From Scandinavium sp036409475 (GTDB taxonomy: Bacteria; Pseudomonadota; Gammaproteobacteria; Enterobacterales; Enterobacteriaceae), in assembly GCF_036409475.1 (NCBI RefSeq), contig NZ_JAYRCK010000024.1:28725-92724 (forward strand): a stretch of 64,000 nucleotides of DNA. The letters are read 5' to 3'. Positions within the stretch are counted from its first letter, which is position 1, and each line of letters starts with the position of its first letter. Under the pieces are notes generated by a model that worked only from the letters and a program-made list of their open reading frames with translations, was not told the DNA's origin and did no database searches. Below, piece after piece: positions 15,987-25,249 of the stretch. A program made the translations under genes and the position numbers.

Positions 15987-16865
15987 TCAATGAATCTGCG
16001 GGTCTGCCGGAGAAGCGTTGTTACGAATTTCCGCAATGTCCATGGCGTTGAAGACGTAATGACTGCTGCAATAATCGCAGTGCATGTCGATTTCACCGTC
16101 ATCGGCCAGGATGCTATCGACCTCTTCATCCGGAAGGGTTCTTAACGCATCGGCACAGCGTTCACGGGAGCAGGTGCATTTGAACTCCACCTTTTGCGGA
16201 TCGTAGACCGTCACTTCTTCTTCATGGAACAGACGCCACAACACATCATTTGCTGGCAGGGTGAACAGCTCTTCTGCTTTGATGGTGTCGGCCAGGGTTG
16301 CCAGGTGTTCAAAGTCCTGGACCTGAGCGTTTTGCGCAGGCATCACCTGCAGCAGAATACCGCCTGCGGCTATTTTGCCTTCGTGCTCACCGGTACGGAT
16401 GATCAGACGCGTTGGCAGCTGTTCAGAACGCAGGAAGTAATCTTCCAGGCAGGCCGCCAGGGTGTCCCCTTCCAGACCGACCACGCCCTGATAACGCTCG
16501 CCTTCTTCTGGCGCAATGGTGATCACCAGATAGCCGTTACCGACCAGCGTTTTTAAATCGGCATCTGCCGGAATATCACCCTGGACACGAGCCACACCGC
16601 GCAGCTGCTGATTGTTGTTACCGTTAATCACCGCCAGCGACATTGGGCCATCGCCCTGAAGCTGCACCGTGATATCCCCGGCAAACTTCAGCGTGGCAGT
16701 CAGCAGGCTGGTGGCAACCAGCAGCTCGGCCAGCACGTTCTTCACGGGCTGCGGGTAGTTGTGGTTTTCCAGCACCTGGTCCAGCGTTTCGGTGACGGTG
16801 ACCAGTTCGCCGCGTACGGCCACGTTTTCAAACAGATAGCGGTGTAATTGATCGTGTTGAATCAT
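15987..16865 (-). CDS. hslO: Redox-regulated holdase chaperone Hsp33
   Basis: Cytoplasmic chaperone switched on by oxidation, which releases zinc and unfolds the C-terminal switch. The zinc motif is intact: CTC (in KCTCSRERC) and the distal CDYC, about 30 residues apart. 292 aa as in E. coli. hslR lies 23 bases upstream on the same strand, forming the hslRO heat-shock pair. Confidence 0.97.
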   Translation of the reverse strand: MIQHDQLHRYLFENVAVRGELVTVTETLDQVLENHNYPQPVKNVLAELLVATSLLTATLKFAGDITVQLQGDGPMSLAVINGNNNQQLRGVARVQGDIPADADLKTLVGNGYLVITIAPEEGERYQGVVGLEGDTLAACLEDYFLRSEQLPTRLIIRTGEHEGKIAAGGILLQVMPAQNAQVQDFEHLATLADTIKAEELFTLPANDVLWRLFHEEEVTVYDPQKVEFKCTCSRERCADALRTLPDEEVDSILADDGEIDMHCDYCSSHYVFNAMDIAEIRNNASPADPQIH

Positions 16866-16888
16866 CGTTTTCTCTCTTAAGGGGACGG

Positions 16889-17290
16889 TTACTCGCGGTC
16901 CCCATGTTTAAATCTCATCAGGTCGCGGCGCTCTTTTTTATCAGGGCGACGGTCCGGGTGCGGCATGGTCAGCGCATTCAGCTTACGGGCGACGGCCATT
17001 TTTTCCCGTTTCTCGATGCTTTCCGCGGTCTCTTCATACATCAGAACCGCTTCAGAGGCTGGGCGACGCTGCTCGGAAATGCTTTTAACCATCACCGTGC
17101 GTTCGTCATTACCCTGACGAAGCGTCAGCGTGGCGTTCAGTTCCATCACTTTGCCCGGCTTGCTACGCTGGCCGTTGTAGTGAACTTTGCCGCCTTCAAC
17201 CATCTCACGCGCCATGGCGCGAGTTTTATAAAAGCGGGCCGCCCAGAGCCATTTATCCAGCCGGACGGCTTCTGTGGGCTTCTCTTTCAT
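16889..17290 (-). CDS. hslR: Ribosome-associated heat shock protein Hsp15
   Basis: Binds free 50S subunits carrying a nascent chain and moves the stalled peptidyl-tRNA so that it can be recycled. An S4-type RNA-binding domain opens the protein (VRLDKWLWAARFYKTR...GGKVHYNG), followed by a basic C-terminal tail (KKERRDLMRFKHGDRE). 133 aa, same as E. coli. It is 10 bases after yrfG on the same strand. Confidence 0.96.
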   Translation of the reverse strand: MKEKPTEAVRLDKWLWAARFYKTRAMAREMVEGGKVHYNGQRSKPGKVMELNATLTLRQGNDERTVMVKSISEQRRPASEAVLMYEETAESIEKREKMAVARKLNALTMPHPDRRPDKKERRDLMRFKHGDRE

Positions 17291-17300
17291 GGTTTCTCCT

Positions 17301-17969
17301 TCACCGAATCGCGGGGATCAGCCGACGATAATCGTTCAGTGCCGGGTGACGCTGATACTGCTTTTCCGCCACGCCAGAATCCGGATTGGTGACGCCCAGG
17401 CAATAACGAATGCCAAATAACGCCGCGGCATCCAGAATGGGCTCGCTGTCGTCAATGAACACCGTTTTGTGAGCGTCTAACGCTGTCTCTTTTGCGACGG
17501 CACGCCACAGGCGCTGATCTTCTTTCGGATAACCAAATGTGTGGGTGGAAAGTAATAAATCAAGGTGTGAAGCCAGGCCGGTATGTTCCAGCTTCACCGC
17601 CAGATTGTGTGGATGCGCATTGGTGAGCAGCACTCGACGCTTCCCGCTGGCCTTCAGAGCATCCAGAAAAGGTACCGTGTCTTCGCGAAGCACGGCATTT
17701 GGGCCTTGCGCAGTGGTCATGGCGCAGATATCCAGCCCAAGACGGTCGCTCCAGTAATCCAGACAGTACCAGTTTAGCGTATGCTGCACGGCGTGATATT
17801 CCTGACTTATCCGCAGCTTCGCTTCCTCAACGCTGAGGCCGTTTTGCGCGCCATAGGTTTCAGGAACCAGCTTTTGCCAGAAATGGGTGTCGAAGGCGAG
17901 GTCGAGAAGGGTACCGTCCATGTCCAGCAAAACGGTATCCACCTCTTGCCAGGCGATATCAAAATGCAT
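17301..17969 (-). CDS. yrfG: GMP/IMP nucleotidase YrfG (HAD family)
   Basis: Haloacid-dehalogenase-type phosphatase acting on purine nucleoside monophosphates. The motifs are I: DMDGTLLD; II: LLTNAH; III/IV: PKEDQ and FIDDSEPI. The ATG at 17969 gives 222 aa, the E. coli length; the frame is open 13 codons further but without family similarity. It heads the yrfG-hslR-hslO run. Confidence 0.94.
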   Translation of the reverse strand: MHFDIAWQEVDTVLLDMDGTLLDLAFDTHFWQKLVPETYGAQNGLSVEEAKLRISQEYHAVQHTLNWYCLDYWSDRLGLDICAMTTAQGPNAVLREDTVPFLDALKASGKRRVLLTNAHPHNLAVKLEHTGLASHLDLLLSTHTFGYPKEDQRLWRAVAKETALDAHKTVFIDDSEPILDAAALFGIRYCLGVTNPDSGVAEKQYQRHPALNDYRRLIPAIR

Positions 17970-18037
17970 GTTGCGTCTCCAGCCGAAGAATGCGCGACAG
18001 GGTATCACACCGGTCGCGCTTGCGGGAGCAGGGCGGG

Positions 18038-20185
18038 TTAGCTGTCTGAGCTTTCCTGGCGCAGGGCATCCGTGGGCGGGATTAACACCGGATTGATGCA
18101 GCTATCGTAATACTTCTGTATTTCCGCCCTGCGCATGCGGTGACGCTGGTAGCGTCGAAGTGCCTGAAGGGCGTTCCAGACAAAGCACACCAGCATTGCC
18201 AGCATCAGCAGCGTGGTGCTGATGTAACGCCACAGCCCGGAACTGTCCGGAATGTGGTGCAGGTTAAGATGGCGAGTGCCGTTAGCATCGGTAAACAGAT
18301 TGGTGACAATACCTTCTGCCACGAAAGGGGTGTGCATGAGCATTCCGGCCAGGCGCTGAAACTCAGCCCATTGCTCGTGCGCCGGATAATCATAGAGAGA
18401 AACGGACGGCCAGGGCTGCGAGACCAGGTCGCTGCCTTCGTCACTGGAAATCAAAAAGCCGCCCGGAGCCGGGCTGTTTAACGCTTGTGCCGCTCGTGCC
18501 GTTTCCCGCATCACAAACGGCGCGGTGGACGTGGTGACCAGATTATCCAGCGATTCCGCGCTAACCGGGCGAAGCAGAACGTTAACGCCGTCGAGCTTGC
18601 CGGAGCTGGCTCGTTTGGTCAGCGTTTCCCAGTCACGGGTATTACCGAGGTTAACCAGCGCATTCTTCAGGCGCGCACAGTCATCTTCAGCGGAACACAA
18701 ATCTTTTGTTTTCAGCACGATGTCGGCGAAATCATCCAGCAGCACCATGCCTGATTTCTGAATGGCGGATCGCAACGCCGGGCTCACGCGGGAGCTGTCA
18801 TCCGGAGTAGGATGCAACTGACGGTTCACCGCCTGCATCAGTGCCGTGGCCTTGGTAACCACTTCGGATTCCGGCAGTGGCAGCGGAGGCGCATCGTTCC
18901 AGATAATCTGAGAGCAATCGAACGGCATGAACGGCGAGTTTTCCTGCGCCGTCCAGGTGCCAGGCGAATGAATATTGCACATGCCGATGCCGGTGATATG
19001 CAGCGTATCGCCAACACGAACGCCCGCTTTATCGAGCTGGCTCACGGTGGTAGCTTCAATCGTCTGCGCGCCTTTCAGCCACGACAGCGTGAATTTAAAT
19101 GGCATCCCCAGCGGAACGCTAATCCACAGCATCAGCACAATCAGCAAGGCGCCGCCCGCGATAATGGCGCTACGCAGCCAGTGCTGAAGCGGGAAATGTT
19201 TTACTTCTTCGTGCAGGGACAAAAAACGGCCCTGACGAACGACATGCCGATCGAGGTAAATATCGATATCCGTTTGCTGGCCTAAATCCTGGCCGATATA
19301 CGGCTGCCAGTGGCGCGGATAAATCAGGTCAATAATGCCCAGCGAGATATTGTTGATCTGTTCCTGATCGTTTTCCCCAAACAGGCCCCAGCGCTTTGGT
19401 GTGCCGCGCAGGCAGTGAATTTCCCGCAGCGATGTTTTGGACGGCGGCGCAAAAAGCCCCCAAAGCCCGAAGGCCAGCAGCAACACTGCACCGCCAGCCA
19501 CCCAAGGCACAAAGACCTCTGGCACCATCAAGGCGCAGAAGAACAACAGGAAAGCGCTGACGATAAGCAACGCTTCACGTAAACCGTCCGGACGACTCAG
19601 CGCGTACTCTTCGCGGCTTTCCTGGCGAATATTCAGCAGTTCAATTTGCTCGCTTTCTTCACCGCGAATGGAAGCCTGAGTGGCAGGGCGTTGTTCAAGG
19701 GCGTAACCACGTGCTTCCTGCTTGTGGTCCTGAAGAGTATGCCCGTTGAGCGAGATGACCAGCGGCAGCGAATCGGTATGGATAAGCTCCACCGTGTTTT
19801 CATCGTTAATATGCTGTTCCCAGAACGGCGGGAGGTGAATTTCAACGGAATCGAGGAAGTAGCGCCATTTGTTCGGATCGTCGGTGGTGATCCCGTAGCG
19901 AGTGATCGATCGGGTGACGCAGTAGACGGTATTGCTTTGGGCATTGAGGGTTAACGCTGTCGGCGCGACAGTGGCACCGGAAGCGGGCACTTCCAGCGTG
20001 CGGCTCAGGCCTTCGAGATAACTTTCGGCGGCAGCACGTTCGTCCGCGCTCAGTTTACGCGTGGTCGCGCCCACAAAAGCATGCAGTCGGGGAAGTCTTC
20101 CGTGTTGTAAGCGCTGTCGATAATACCACCCTGCAAGCAATGCGCAGACCAGCATAGCAGCGAGGAGAATCAAAAAGGTGCCCAT
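18038..20185 (-). CDS. igaA: IgaA inner-membrane regulator of the Rcs phosphorelay
   Basis: Membrane protein that represses RcsCDB signalling; essential in Salmonella unless rcs is lost. 715 aa (711 in E. coli). There is a hydrophobic segment at the N-terminus, two or three membrane segments at about 205-255 and 335-360, a large periplasmic region of about 300 residues containing Cys residues (GMCNIHS, CSAEDDCARL), and a last membrane helix near 650 before a basic cytoplasmic tail. It is divergent from nudE. RcsF or outer-membrane stress relieves its inhibition (family knowledge). Confidence 0.95.
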   Translation of the reverse strand: MGTFLILLAAMLVCALLAGWYYRQRLQHGRLPRLHAFVGATTRKLSADERAAAESYLEGLSRTLEVPASGATVAPTALTLNAQSNTVYCVTRSITRYGITTDDPNKWRYFLDSVEIHLPPFWEQHINDENTVELIHTDSLPLVISLNGHTLQDHKQEARGYALEQRPATQASIRGEESEQIELLNIRQESREEYALSRPDGLREALLIVSAFLLFFCALMVPEVFVPWVAGGAVLLLAFGLWGLFAPPSKTSLREIHCLRGTPKRWGLFGENDQEQINNISLGIIDLIYPRHWQPYIGQDLGQQTDIDIYLDRHVVRQGRFLSLHEEVKHFPLQHWLRSAIIAGGALLIVLMLWISVPLGMPFKFTLSWLKGAQTIEATTVSQLDKAGVRVGDTLHITGIGMCNIHSPGTWTAQENSPFMPFDCSQIIWNDAPPLPLPESEVVTKATALMQAVNRQLHPTPDDSSRVSPALRSAIQKSGMVLLDDFADIVLKTKDLCSAEDDCARLKNALVNLGNTRDWETLTKRASSGKLDGVNVLLRPVSAESLDNLVTTSTAPFVMRETARAAQALNSPAPGGFLISSDEGSDLVSQPWPSVSLYDYPAHEQWAEFQRLAGMLMHTPFVAEGIVTNLFTDANGTRHLNLHHIPDSSGLWRYISTTLLMLAMLVCFVWNALQALRRYQRHRMRRAEIQKYYDSCINPVLIPPTDALRQESSDS

Positions 20186-20504
20186 GCTTTTCCCATCATA
20201 CTTATTCTTACAGGTTTCGTCGGTTGCCCATTAACACAGAACGTGAGCCCGTAGTTAGCTATCGGCACGCATCACCCAGAACTTGAAAGATTAATTACGT
20301 TCTGACGCAACATTTGAGGATATCAGAGGTCAGTAAATGCGAATATCAGCAAATTCTCAAATTCATTGCAACCTCTTGACTTTTTGATCAAAAAAGTGAC
20401 CCATGCAAAAAGTTATGCGAATGTAAATACATAGCGCCAGGAATTGCCTAAACTGTGCGGCATGTCGCACAATTACCCTGTTATCACCCAAAACTCAGGT
20501 CACC
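20186..20504. promoter_or_regulatory. igaA/nudE divergent promoter region
   Basis: 319 bp without a gene. A TTGACT element at 20376 begins a near-palindrome centred on GATC (CTTTTT-GATC-AAAAAAG, 20380-20396); this may be part of the nudE promoter. No other structure assigned. Confidence 0.45.
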
Positions 20505-21065
20505 ATGGATAAACCATTAACAAAACCCACCCTGCATAAAGTTGAAACCGTTGCTCGTTCACGGCTGTTTACTGTGGAAAGTGTGGACCTGGAATTCAGC
20601 AATGGCGAACGCCGTGTGTACGAAAGAATGCGTCCTTCTACGCGCGAAGCCGTGATGATAGTGCCGATTGTTGACGATCACCTGATCCTTATCCGCGAAT
20701 ATGCCGTGGGCACAGAATCGTACGAACTGGGCTTCTCTAAAGGGCTGATTGACCCCGGCGAAAGCGCCATGGAAGCGGCAAATCGCGAGCTGAAAGAGGA
20801 AGTGGGCTTCGGGGCGAATCAGTTGACGTTCCTGAAAAAGCTCAGCATGGCACCGTCCTACTTTTCCAGCAAAATGAACATCATCGTTGCTGAAGACCTC
20901 TACCCTGAATCATTGCCGGGCGATGAGCCAGAACCGCTGCCTCAGGTTCGCTGGCCGTTAGCAAATCTGATGAGCCTGCTGGATGAGCCGGACTTTAACG
21001 AAGCCCGCAATGTCAGCGCGTTGTTCCTTGTGCGCGAATGGCTGAAAGGGCAAGGGCGTTTGTAG
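20505..21065 (+). CDS. nudE: ADP compounds hydrolase NudE
   Basis: Nudix hydrolase acting on ADP-ribose, Ap3A and NADH. The Nudix box is complete: G-LIDPG-E-SAMEAAN-REL-KEEVGF (about residues 84-106). 186 aa, identical in length to E. coli NudE. It converges on mrcA; the 3' region carries a decayed repeat and five hairpins. Confidence 0.95.
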   Translation: MDKPLTKPTLHKVETVARSRLFTVESVDLEFSNGERRVYERMRPSTREAVMIVPIVDDHLILIREYAVGTESYELGFSKGLIDPGESAMEAANRELKEEVGFGANQLTFLKKLSMAPSYFSSKMNIIVAEDLYPESLPGDEPEPLPQVRWPLANLMSLLDEPDFNEARNVSALFLVREWLKGQGRL

Positions 21066-21110
21066 CGACCTGATATCCTCTCCTGTAGGGCGAGGATGCA
21101 AACATAAAAA
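21065..21110 (+). repeat. Decayed copy of the 95-bp repeat after nudE
   Basis: GCGACCTGATATCCTCTCC, then GGGCGAGG and GCAAACA-T-AAAAA, align with the left and middle parts of the repeat at 12023 and 48503 with an internal deletion. The terminal hairpin and stop-codon end are missing. Confidence 0.55.
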
Positions 21111-21134
21111 AACGGCGACCTCAGGGCCGCCGTT
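21111..21134 (-). terminator. Hairpin 1 of nudE-mrcA interval (terminator of mrcA)
   Basis: AACGGCGACC and GGCCGCCGTT pair with one mismatch around TCAG. On the minus strand it is followed by a run of Ts, so it should end the mrcA transcript. Confidence 0.75.
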
Positions 21135-21140
21135 CAGACT

Positions 21141-21268
21141 GCTGACAAAGAAGGAAAAAGCGTGGTTTTTCCTTCTTTGTGGTTATCAGCCGAAAATCAA
21201 TAAATTGATTTTCCTTGTTTCTTATTAGGCACCCTATGACAAATCTTCATTCGTTAGAGGTTTGTCAT
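21141..21268. repeat. Three further hairpins in nudE-mrcA interval
   Basis: 21146-21179: perfect 14-bp stem CAAAGAAGGAAAAA with a GCGTGG loop, extended by GCTGA/TCAGC. 21192-21213: perfect palindrome GAAAATCAAT/ATTGATTTTC. 21236-21268: ATGACAAA/TTTGTCAT. Any could fold in RNA from either strand. Confidence 0.8.
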
Positions 21269-21275
21269 CACTCTC

Positions 21276-21301
21276 AACGGCGACCTCAGGGTCGCCGTTT
21301 T
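21276..21301 (+). terminator. Hairpin 5 (terminator of nudE)
   Basis: AACGGCGACC-TCAG-GGTCGCCGTT, perfect 10-bp stem followed by TT-GC-TTTT. A near-copy of hairpin 1. Confidence 0.8.
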
Positions 21302-21314
21302 GCTTTTATCAGGG

Positions 21315-23867
21315 TCAGAACAGCTCGTGCGCTTCACCGTTATCGATGAGCGTTGTACCCACTTCATGAACGGCCTGTTGGTTAGGTTGCGTCCCTTCAA
21401 TAAAGTATTCTTCACGGCTGTTGCCGCCATTAGCCAGTTGACCAGTACCCCGATCGATATTGATGGTGACCACGCCTGCTGGCGGCGTCAGCGGCTGCTC
21501 TGGCACACCTTCCAGCACGGTTTTCATAAAGGCATCCCAGGCGGGCTGTGCACTTTTAGCACCGCCCTCATAACCTGAAATCTGATCTTTAATCGCCCCG
21601 GAGGCCGTGGTGCGGCCAAGGTCACGACGATGATCGTCAAAGCCAATCCACACGGAAGTCACAACGCCTGGGCCATAACCGGAGAACCAGGCATCTTTCG
21701 AGCTGTTGGTCGTCCCTGTTTTACCGCCGATGTCATGACGTTTAAGATCACGGCCTGCACGCCAGCCCGTTCCCTGCCAGCCTGGCTCACCGAAGATATT
21801 GGTGTTCAGGGCGCTCTTGATCAGGAACGACAGCGGGGTGCTGATCACGTGCGGGGCGTATTCCTGACCGCCGCTGCGTGCAACCAGCGCCTGGTTCGCT
21901 TGTTCAAGGCTTGGCATCGGTACAGAGGAGTTCTGAGGTTCCTGTGAGGTGGCGACATCTTCAACGTTCTGATTTTCCAGCACGTTGGATTTCGGCGTAT
22001 CGCCGTAAATCACCGGGATATCGCAGTCTGCACACGCCACTTTCGGTTTGGCTTCAAAAATCACGCCGCCCATATCATTCTCAATCTTGCTGATGAAATA
22101 CGGGTCAATCAGGAAACCGCCGTTAGCCATCACGGAATAGCCGCGAGCTACCTGCAGTGGCGTAAAGGAAGCGGAACCGAGCGCCAGTGATTCGGTGCGA
22201 ACAATGTTATCCGACGGGAAGCCAAAGCGTTGCAGGTATTCTGCGGCGTAATCCACGCCCATCGCACGCATCGCGCGAACCATCACCACGTTTTTGGACT
22301 GACCCAGCCCCTGACGCAGACGAATTGGACCCGCATATTCTGGCGGTGAGTTCTTAGGACTCCAGTCTGAACCGGCACCGGCATCCCAGCGGGAGATGGG
22401 CACGTCGTTCAGCATGCTGGCCAGCGTCAGGCCTTTATCCATCGCGGCGGTGTACAGGAAGGGTTTGATGTTGGAACCAACCTGACGCAGCGCCTGAGTC
22501 GCGCGGTTAAATTTGCTCTGGTTGAAATCAAACCCACCGACCAGCGCAATGATGGCGCCGTTTTGTGGATTGAGGGACACCAGCGCGGAGTTCACATCCG
22601 GGACTTGCGCCAGCCACCAGGTTTCATCCACCTGACGAACCCAAATTTGTTGCCCTGTCTGCACGACATCGGTGACTTTGCGCGGTGTTGGGCCTTGCTG
22701 AGTATCTGAACGATACTGACGCGCCCAGCGCATGCCGTCCATGTTCAGCGCGATGGAGGTACCGTCCGCCATCATCACCGTAGCTTCCTGAGGATTTGCA
22801 GCTGTCACCACGGCAGGCTCAAGCGGCCCATAGGTTGGCAGGCTCTTCAGGACGTCGGTGATTTTCTTGCTGTCCCACGGAGTCTCGCCAATTTTCCACA
22901 GCACGTTGGCCGGGCCGCGATAACCATGGCGCATGTCGTAATCCATCACGTTATTACGCAAAGCGGTTTGTGCGGCTAACTGATCTTTGCGGGTGATGGT
23001 GGTGTAGATGCGATAACCGTCTTCATACGCCTTTTCACCGTAACGGTGATACATCTCCTGACGCACCATTTCCGTGAGGTAAGGAGCAGAGAAGGCGATT
23101 TCCGGCGCATGGTAGCTGGCATCAATCGGCTGGCCGACGGCTTCGTTGTATTGAGCCTGAGCAATGTAATTCTCGCTCAGCATGCGCGACAGGACGACGT
23201 TACGACGGGCTGTTGCTCTGTCCATCGAATACAGCGGGTTGAAGGTCGATGGCGCTTTGGGCAGACCGGCAATCACGGCCATTTCGCTAAGCGTCAGCTG
23301 ATCGACCGACTTACCAAAATAGACCTGCGCTGCTGCACCCACGCCATAGGCTCGGTAGCCGAGGTAAATCTTGTTCAGGTAGAGCTCAAGAATTTCGTCT
23401 TTGTTCAGCAACTGCTCAATGCGAATCGCCAGAAAGACTTCTTTGATCTTACGCGTCAGGGTCTTTTCTGGGCTGAGGAAGAAGTTACGCGCGAGCTGCT
23501 GAGTAATGGTACTCGCCCCTTGCGAAGCGTGGCCGGAGAACAGGGCTACGCTTGCCGCACGGAAAATCCCTACCGGGTCGACGCCGTGGTGCTCGTAGAA
23601 GCGGCTGTCTTCTGTCGCAATGAAGGCTTTGACCAGTTCAGGCGGCATTTGACTGAGCGTGACGGGAATACGGCGTTTTTCACCGTACTGCGCGATGAGC
23701 TCGCCATCAGCACTGTAGATCTGCATCGGGATTTGCAGGCGCACGTCTCTGAGCGTGGCAACGTCAGGCAGCTGCGGCTCAATGAATTTGTAGAGGCCGT
23801 ATATCGAGCCTGCTCCCAGCAGAATGCAACAGACTGCAAGGATGAATAAATACTTTACGAACTTCAC
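21315..23867 (-). CDS. mrcA: Penicillin-binding protein 1a (peptidoglycan synthase)
   Basis: Bifunctional class A enzyme: GT51 glycosyltransferase (EDSRFYEHHGVD, TITQQLARNFF) and transpeptidase with SNIK (catalytic Ser), SKN and KTGTT motifs. A single membrane helix is near the N-terminus (about 7-28) and an OB-like insert lies between the domains. I chose the GTG at 23867, giving 850 aa as in E. coli; an ATG at 23891 would add eight residues and cannot be excluded. It is divergent from hofM with a gap of about 118 bp. Confidence 0.96.
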   Translation of the reverse strand: MKFVKYLFILAVCCILLGAGSIYGLYKFIEPQLPDVATLRDVRLQIPMQIYSADGELIAQYGEKRRIPVTLSQMPPELVKAFIATEDSRFYEHHGVDPVGIFRAASVALFSGHASQGASTITQQLARNFFLSPEKTLTRKIKEVFLAIRIEQLLNKDEILELYLNKIYLGYRAYGVGAAAQVYFGKSVDQLTLSEMAVIAGLPKAPSTFNPLYSMDRATARRNVVLSRMLSENYIAQAQYNEAVGQPIDASYHAPEIAFSAPYLTEMVRQEMYHRYGEKAYEDGYRIYTTITRKDQLAAQTALRNNVMDYDMRHGYRGPANVLWKIGETPWDSKKITDVLKSLPTYGPLEPAVVTAANPQEATVMMADGTSIALNMDGMRWARQYRSDTQQGPTPRKVTDVVQTGQQIWVRQVDETWWLAQVPDVNSALVSLNPQNGAIIALVGGFDFNQSKFNRATQALRQVGSNIKPFLYTAAMDKGLTLASMLNDVPISRWDAGAGSDWSPKNSPPEYAGPIRLRQGLGQSKNVVMVRAMRAMGVDYAAEYLQRFGFPSDNIVRTESLALGSASFTPLQVARGYSVMANGGFLIDPYFISKIENDMGGVIFEAKPKVACADCDIPVIYGDTPKSNVLENQNVEDVATSQEPQNSSVPMPSLEQANQALVARSGGQEYAPHVISTPLSFLIKSALNTNIFGEPGWQGTGWRAGRDLKRHDIGGKTGTTNSSKDAWFSGYGPGVVTSVWIGFDDHRRDLGRTTASGAIKDQISGYEGGAKSAQPAWDAFMKTVLEGVPEQPLTPPAGVVTINIDRGTGQLANGGNSREEYFIEGTQPNQQAVHEVGTTLIDNGEAHELF

Positions 23868-23985
23868 CGGAGATTTCCCATTAAGTGGCAATTGGGCAGT
23901 TTATAAACAAACGCGCAGTAGTATAAAGGCAAGCCTGAAGCATTGATATAGCCGGAATGGTTTGAAGGATAAGGAGATCGTAAGA

Positions 23986-24708
23986 ATGACTTACAGTCAC
24001 TGGCAAGCAGGGTTGCACTTTCAGCAAGATAGCGTGGTCTGTGTTGCGCTACAAAGAACACGGTTTGGGCTGGCATTACGCCGCTGGTGGCAAATTCCCC
24101 TCGCGGGGGAGGTAACGGAGCCAAAAGTGATCGCGGCGTTATGCAAAATTCGGCGTGAAATGCCGCGTTATCACAGGATAGCCGTTGCGCTTCCCGCAGC
24201 CGATACGCTGCAAAAACAGTTACCTCCGCCACAAATGCACCTGCGGGAAAGCGAGCAGGTTCAGTGGATAGTGAACACGGTCTCGCAGCAGCTTGAGGTG
24301 CCCGCCAACACGCTGGCTTTTGATTTCCACGATACGGACGCCAACAGCTATAGCGTGACCGCTGCGCGCAGAAGAGACATCAGCCTTCTGCAACAGCGAT
24401 TACGCGCTGCCAGGTTGAATCTGTTTGCTATTACGCCGGATGCCTGCGCGCTGCAAAACTTCCTGCCCTGGATTTCAGAGGCGGTGCCGGGCTTGTGCTG
24501 GCGCGACGGGGATCACTGGCTTTGGGCGACGCGCGAAAGCTGGGGAAGAAGTCCTGAGCAGTTCGAGGAGTTTTTGCCTTGCACTACGCAGACTCAGGTT
24601 GGGGAGACGTTCAATCCATGGTTCCCGTTAAACCAGCTCCAGCCGCCTCTGCCCGAAAGCGGAGACGCTTTTGCCATCGCGTTGGCGCTGGCTGTGGGAG
24701 CGAGCTGA
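23986..24708 (+). CDS. hofM: PilM-like pilus assembly protein HofM
   Basis: First gene of the hofMNOPQ cluster, similar to ComA/PilM of type IV pilus machines. In E. coli the cluster supports use of DNA as a nutrient. It is an actin-like PilM-type protein of 240 aa (259 in E. coli; the C-terminal half is shorter). The ATG at 23986 follows an excellent AAGGAG site. hofN starts one base after the stop. Expected in the cytoplasm at the inner membrane. Confidence 0.9.
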   Translation: MTYSHWQAGLHFQQDSVVCVALQRTRFGLALRRWWQIPLAGEVTEPKVIAALCKIRREMPRYHRIAVALPAADTLQKQLPPPQMHLRESEQVQWIVNTVSQQLEVPANTLAFDFHDTDANSYSVTAARRRDISLLQQRLRAARLNLFAITPDACALQNFLPWISEAVPGLCWRDGDHWLWATRESWGRSPEQFEEFLPCTTQTQVGETFNPWFPLNQLQPPLPESGDAFAIALALAVGAS

Positions 24709-24709
24709 G

Positions 24710-25249
24710 ATGCGGCGTCCGGTGAATTTGCTGAGCTGGCGGGAAGCGAGACGCCGCCGCTGCGTGCGGTTTTGGCTGATGATGTTTTCCGGCCTCTGGC
24801 TGGTGGCAATTTTCCAGATTGCTACGGGGCGGCTGGCGCACAGCCAGTTCTTAGCCTGGCAGGAAGTGTATCGCACGAATGAACGGGAGTTGTCAGCGGA
24901 ATTGGCTAATAAGGAGAAAGCGCTTCGCGAACAACACCAGCGTTGGGCGGCAGCGCAGACCCATGAACTCAGGCGAAAACAGACCGCGAACTGGGAAGCC
25001 ATGTTGCTCACTCTGGCCGAAAAGCTGCCCGATCAGGCATGGCTTACCGCGCTGCAGTGGCAGGACAATCAGTTCGCGTTGACAGGCATGGCGATGCGTT
25101 TCCCTGCGCTTTCGTCCGTCGATCAAATGGTAAAAAGCTTGCCCGGCTTTGCTTCCGTCATACCGGGGCCCACCCGCCAGGATAAGCAGGGACGATGGCA
25201 ATTCAGTTACCAGCTGCGAGTGAGGGAAGCGGATGTTGGCGCTCGCTGA
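24710..25249 (+). CDS. hofN: PilN-like protein HofN
   Basis: PilN-type bitopic membrane protein, 179 aa as in E. coli. It has the short cytosolic N-terminus typical of PilN (RPVNLLSWREARRR), one membrane helix (about 22-40), a coiled coil (about 55-95) and a ferredoxin-like end. The ATG at 24710 is one base after hofM. It overlaps hofO by 17 bases. Confidence 0.9.
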   Translation: MRRPVNLLSWREARRRRCVRFWLMMFSGLWLVAIFQIATGRLAHSQFLAWQEVYRTNERELSAELANKEKALREQHQRWAAAQTHELRRKQTANWEAMLLTLAEKLPDQAWLTALQWQDNQFALTGMAMRFPALSSVDQMVKSLPGFASVIPGPTRQDKQGRWQFSYQLRVREADVGAR

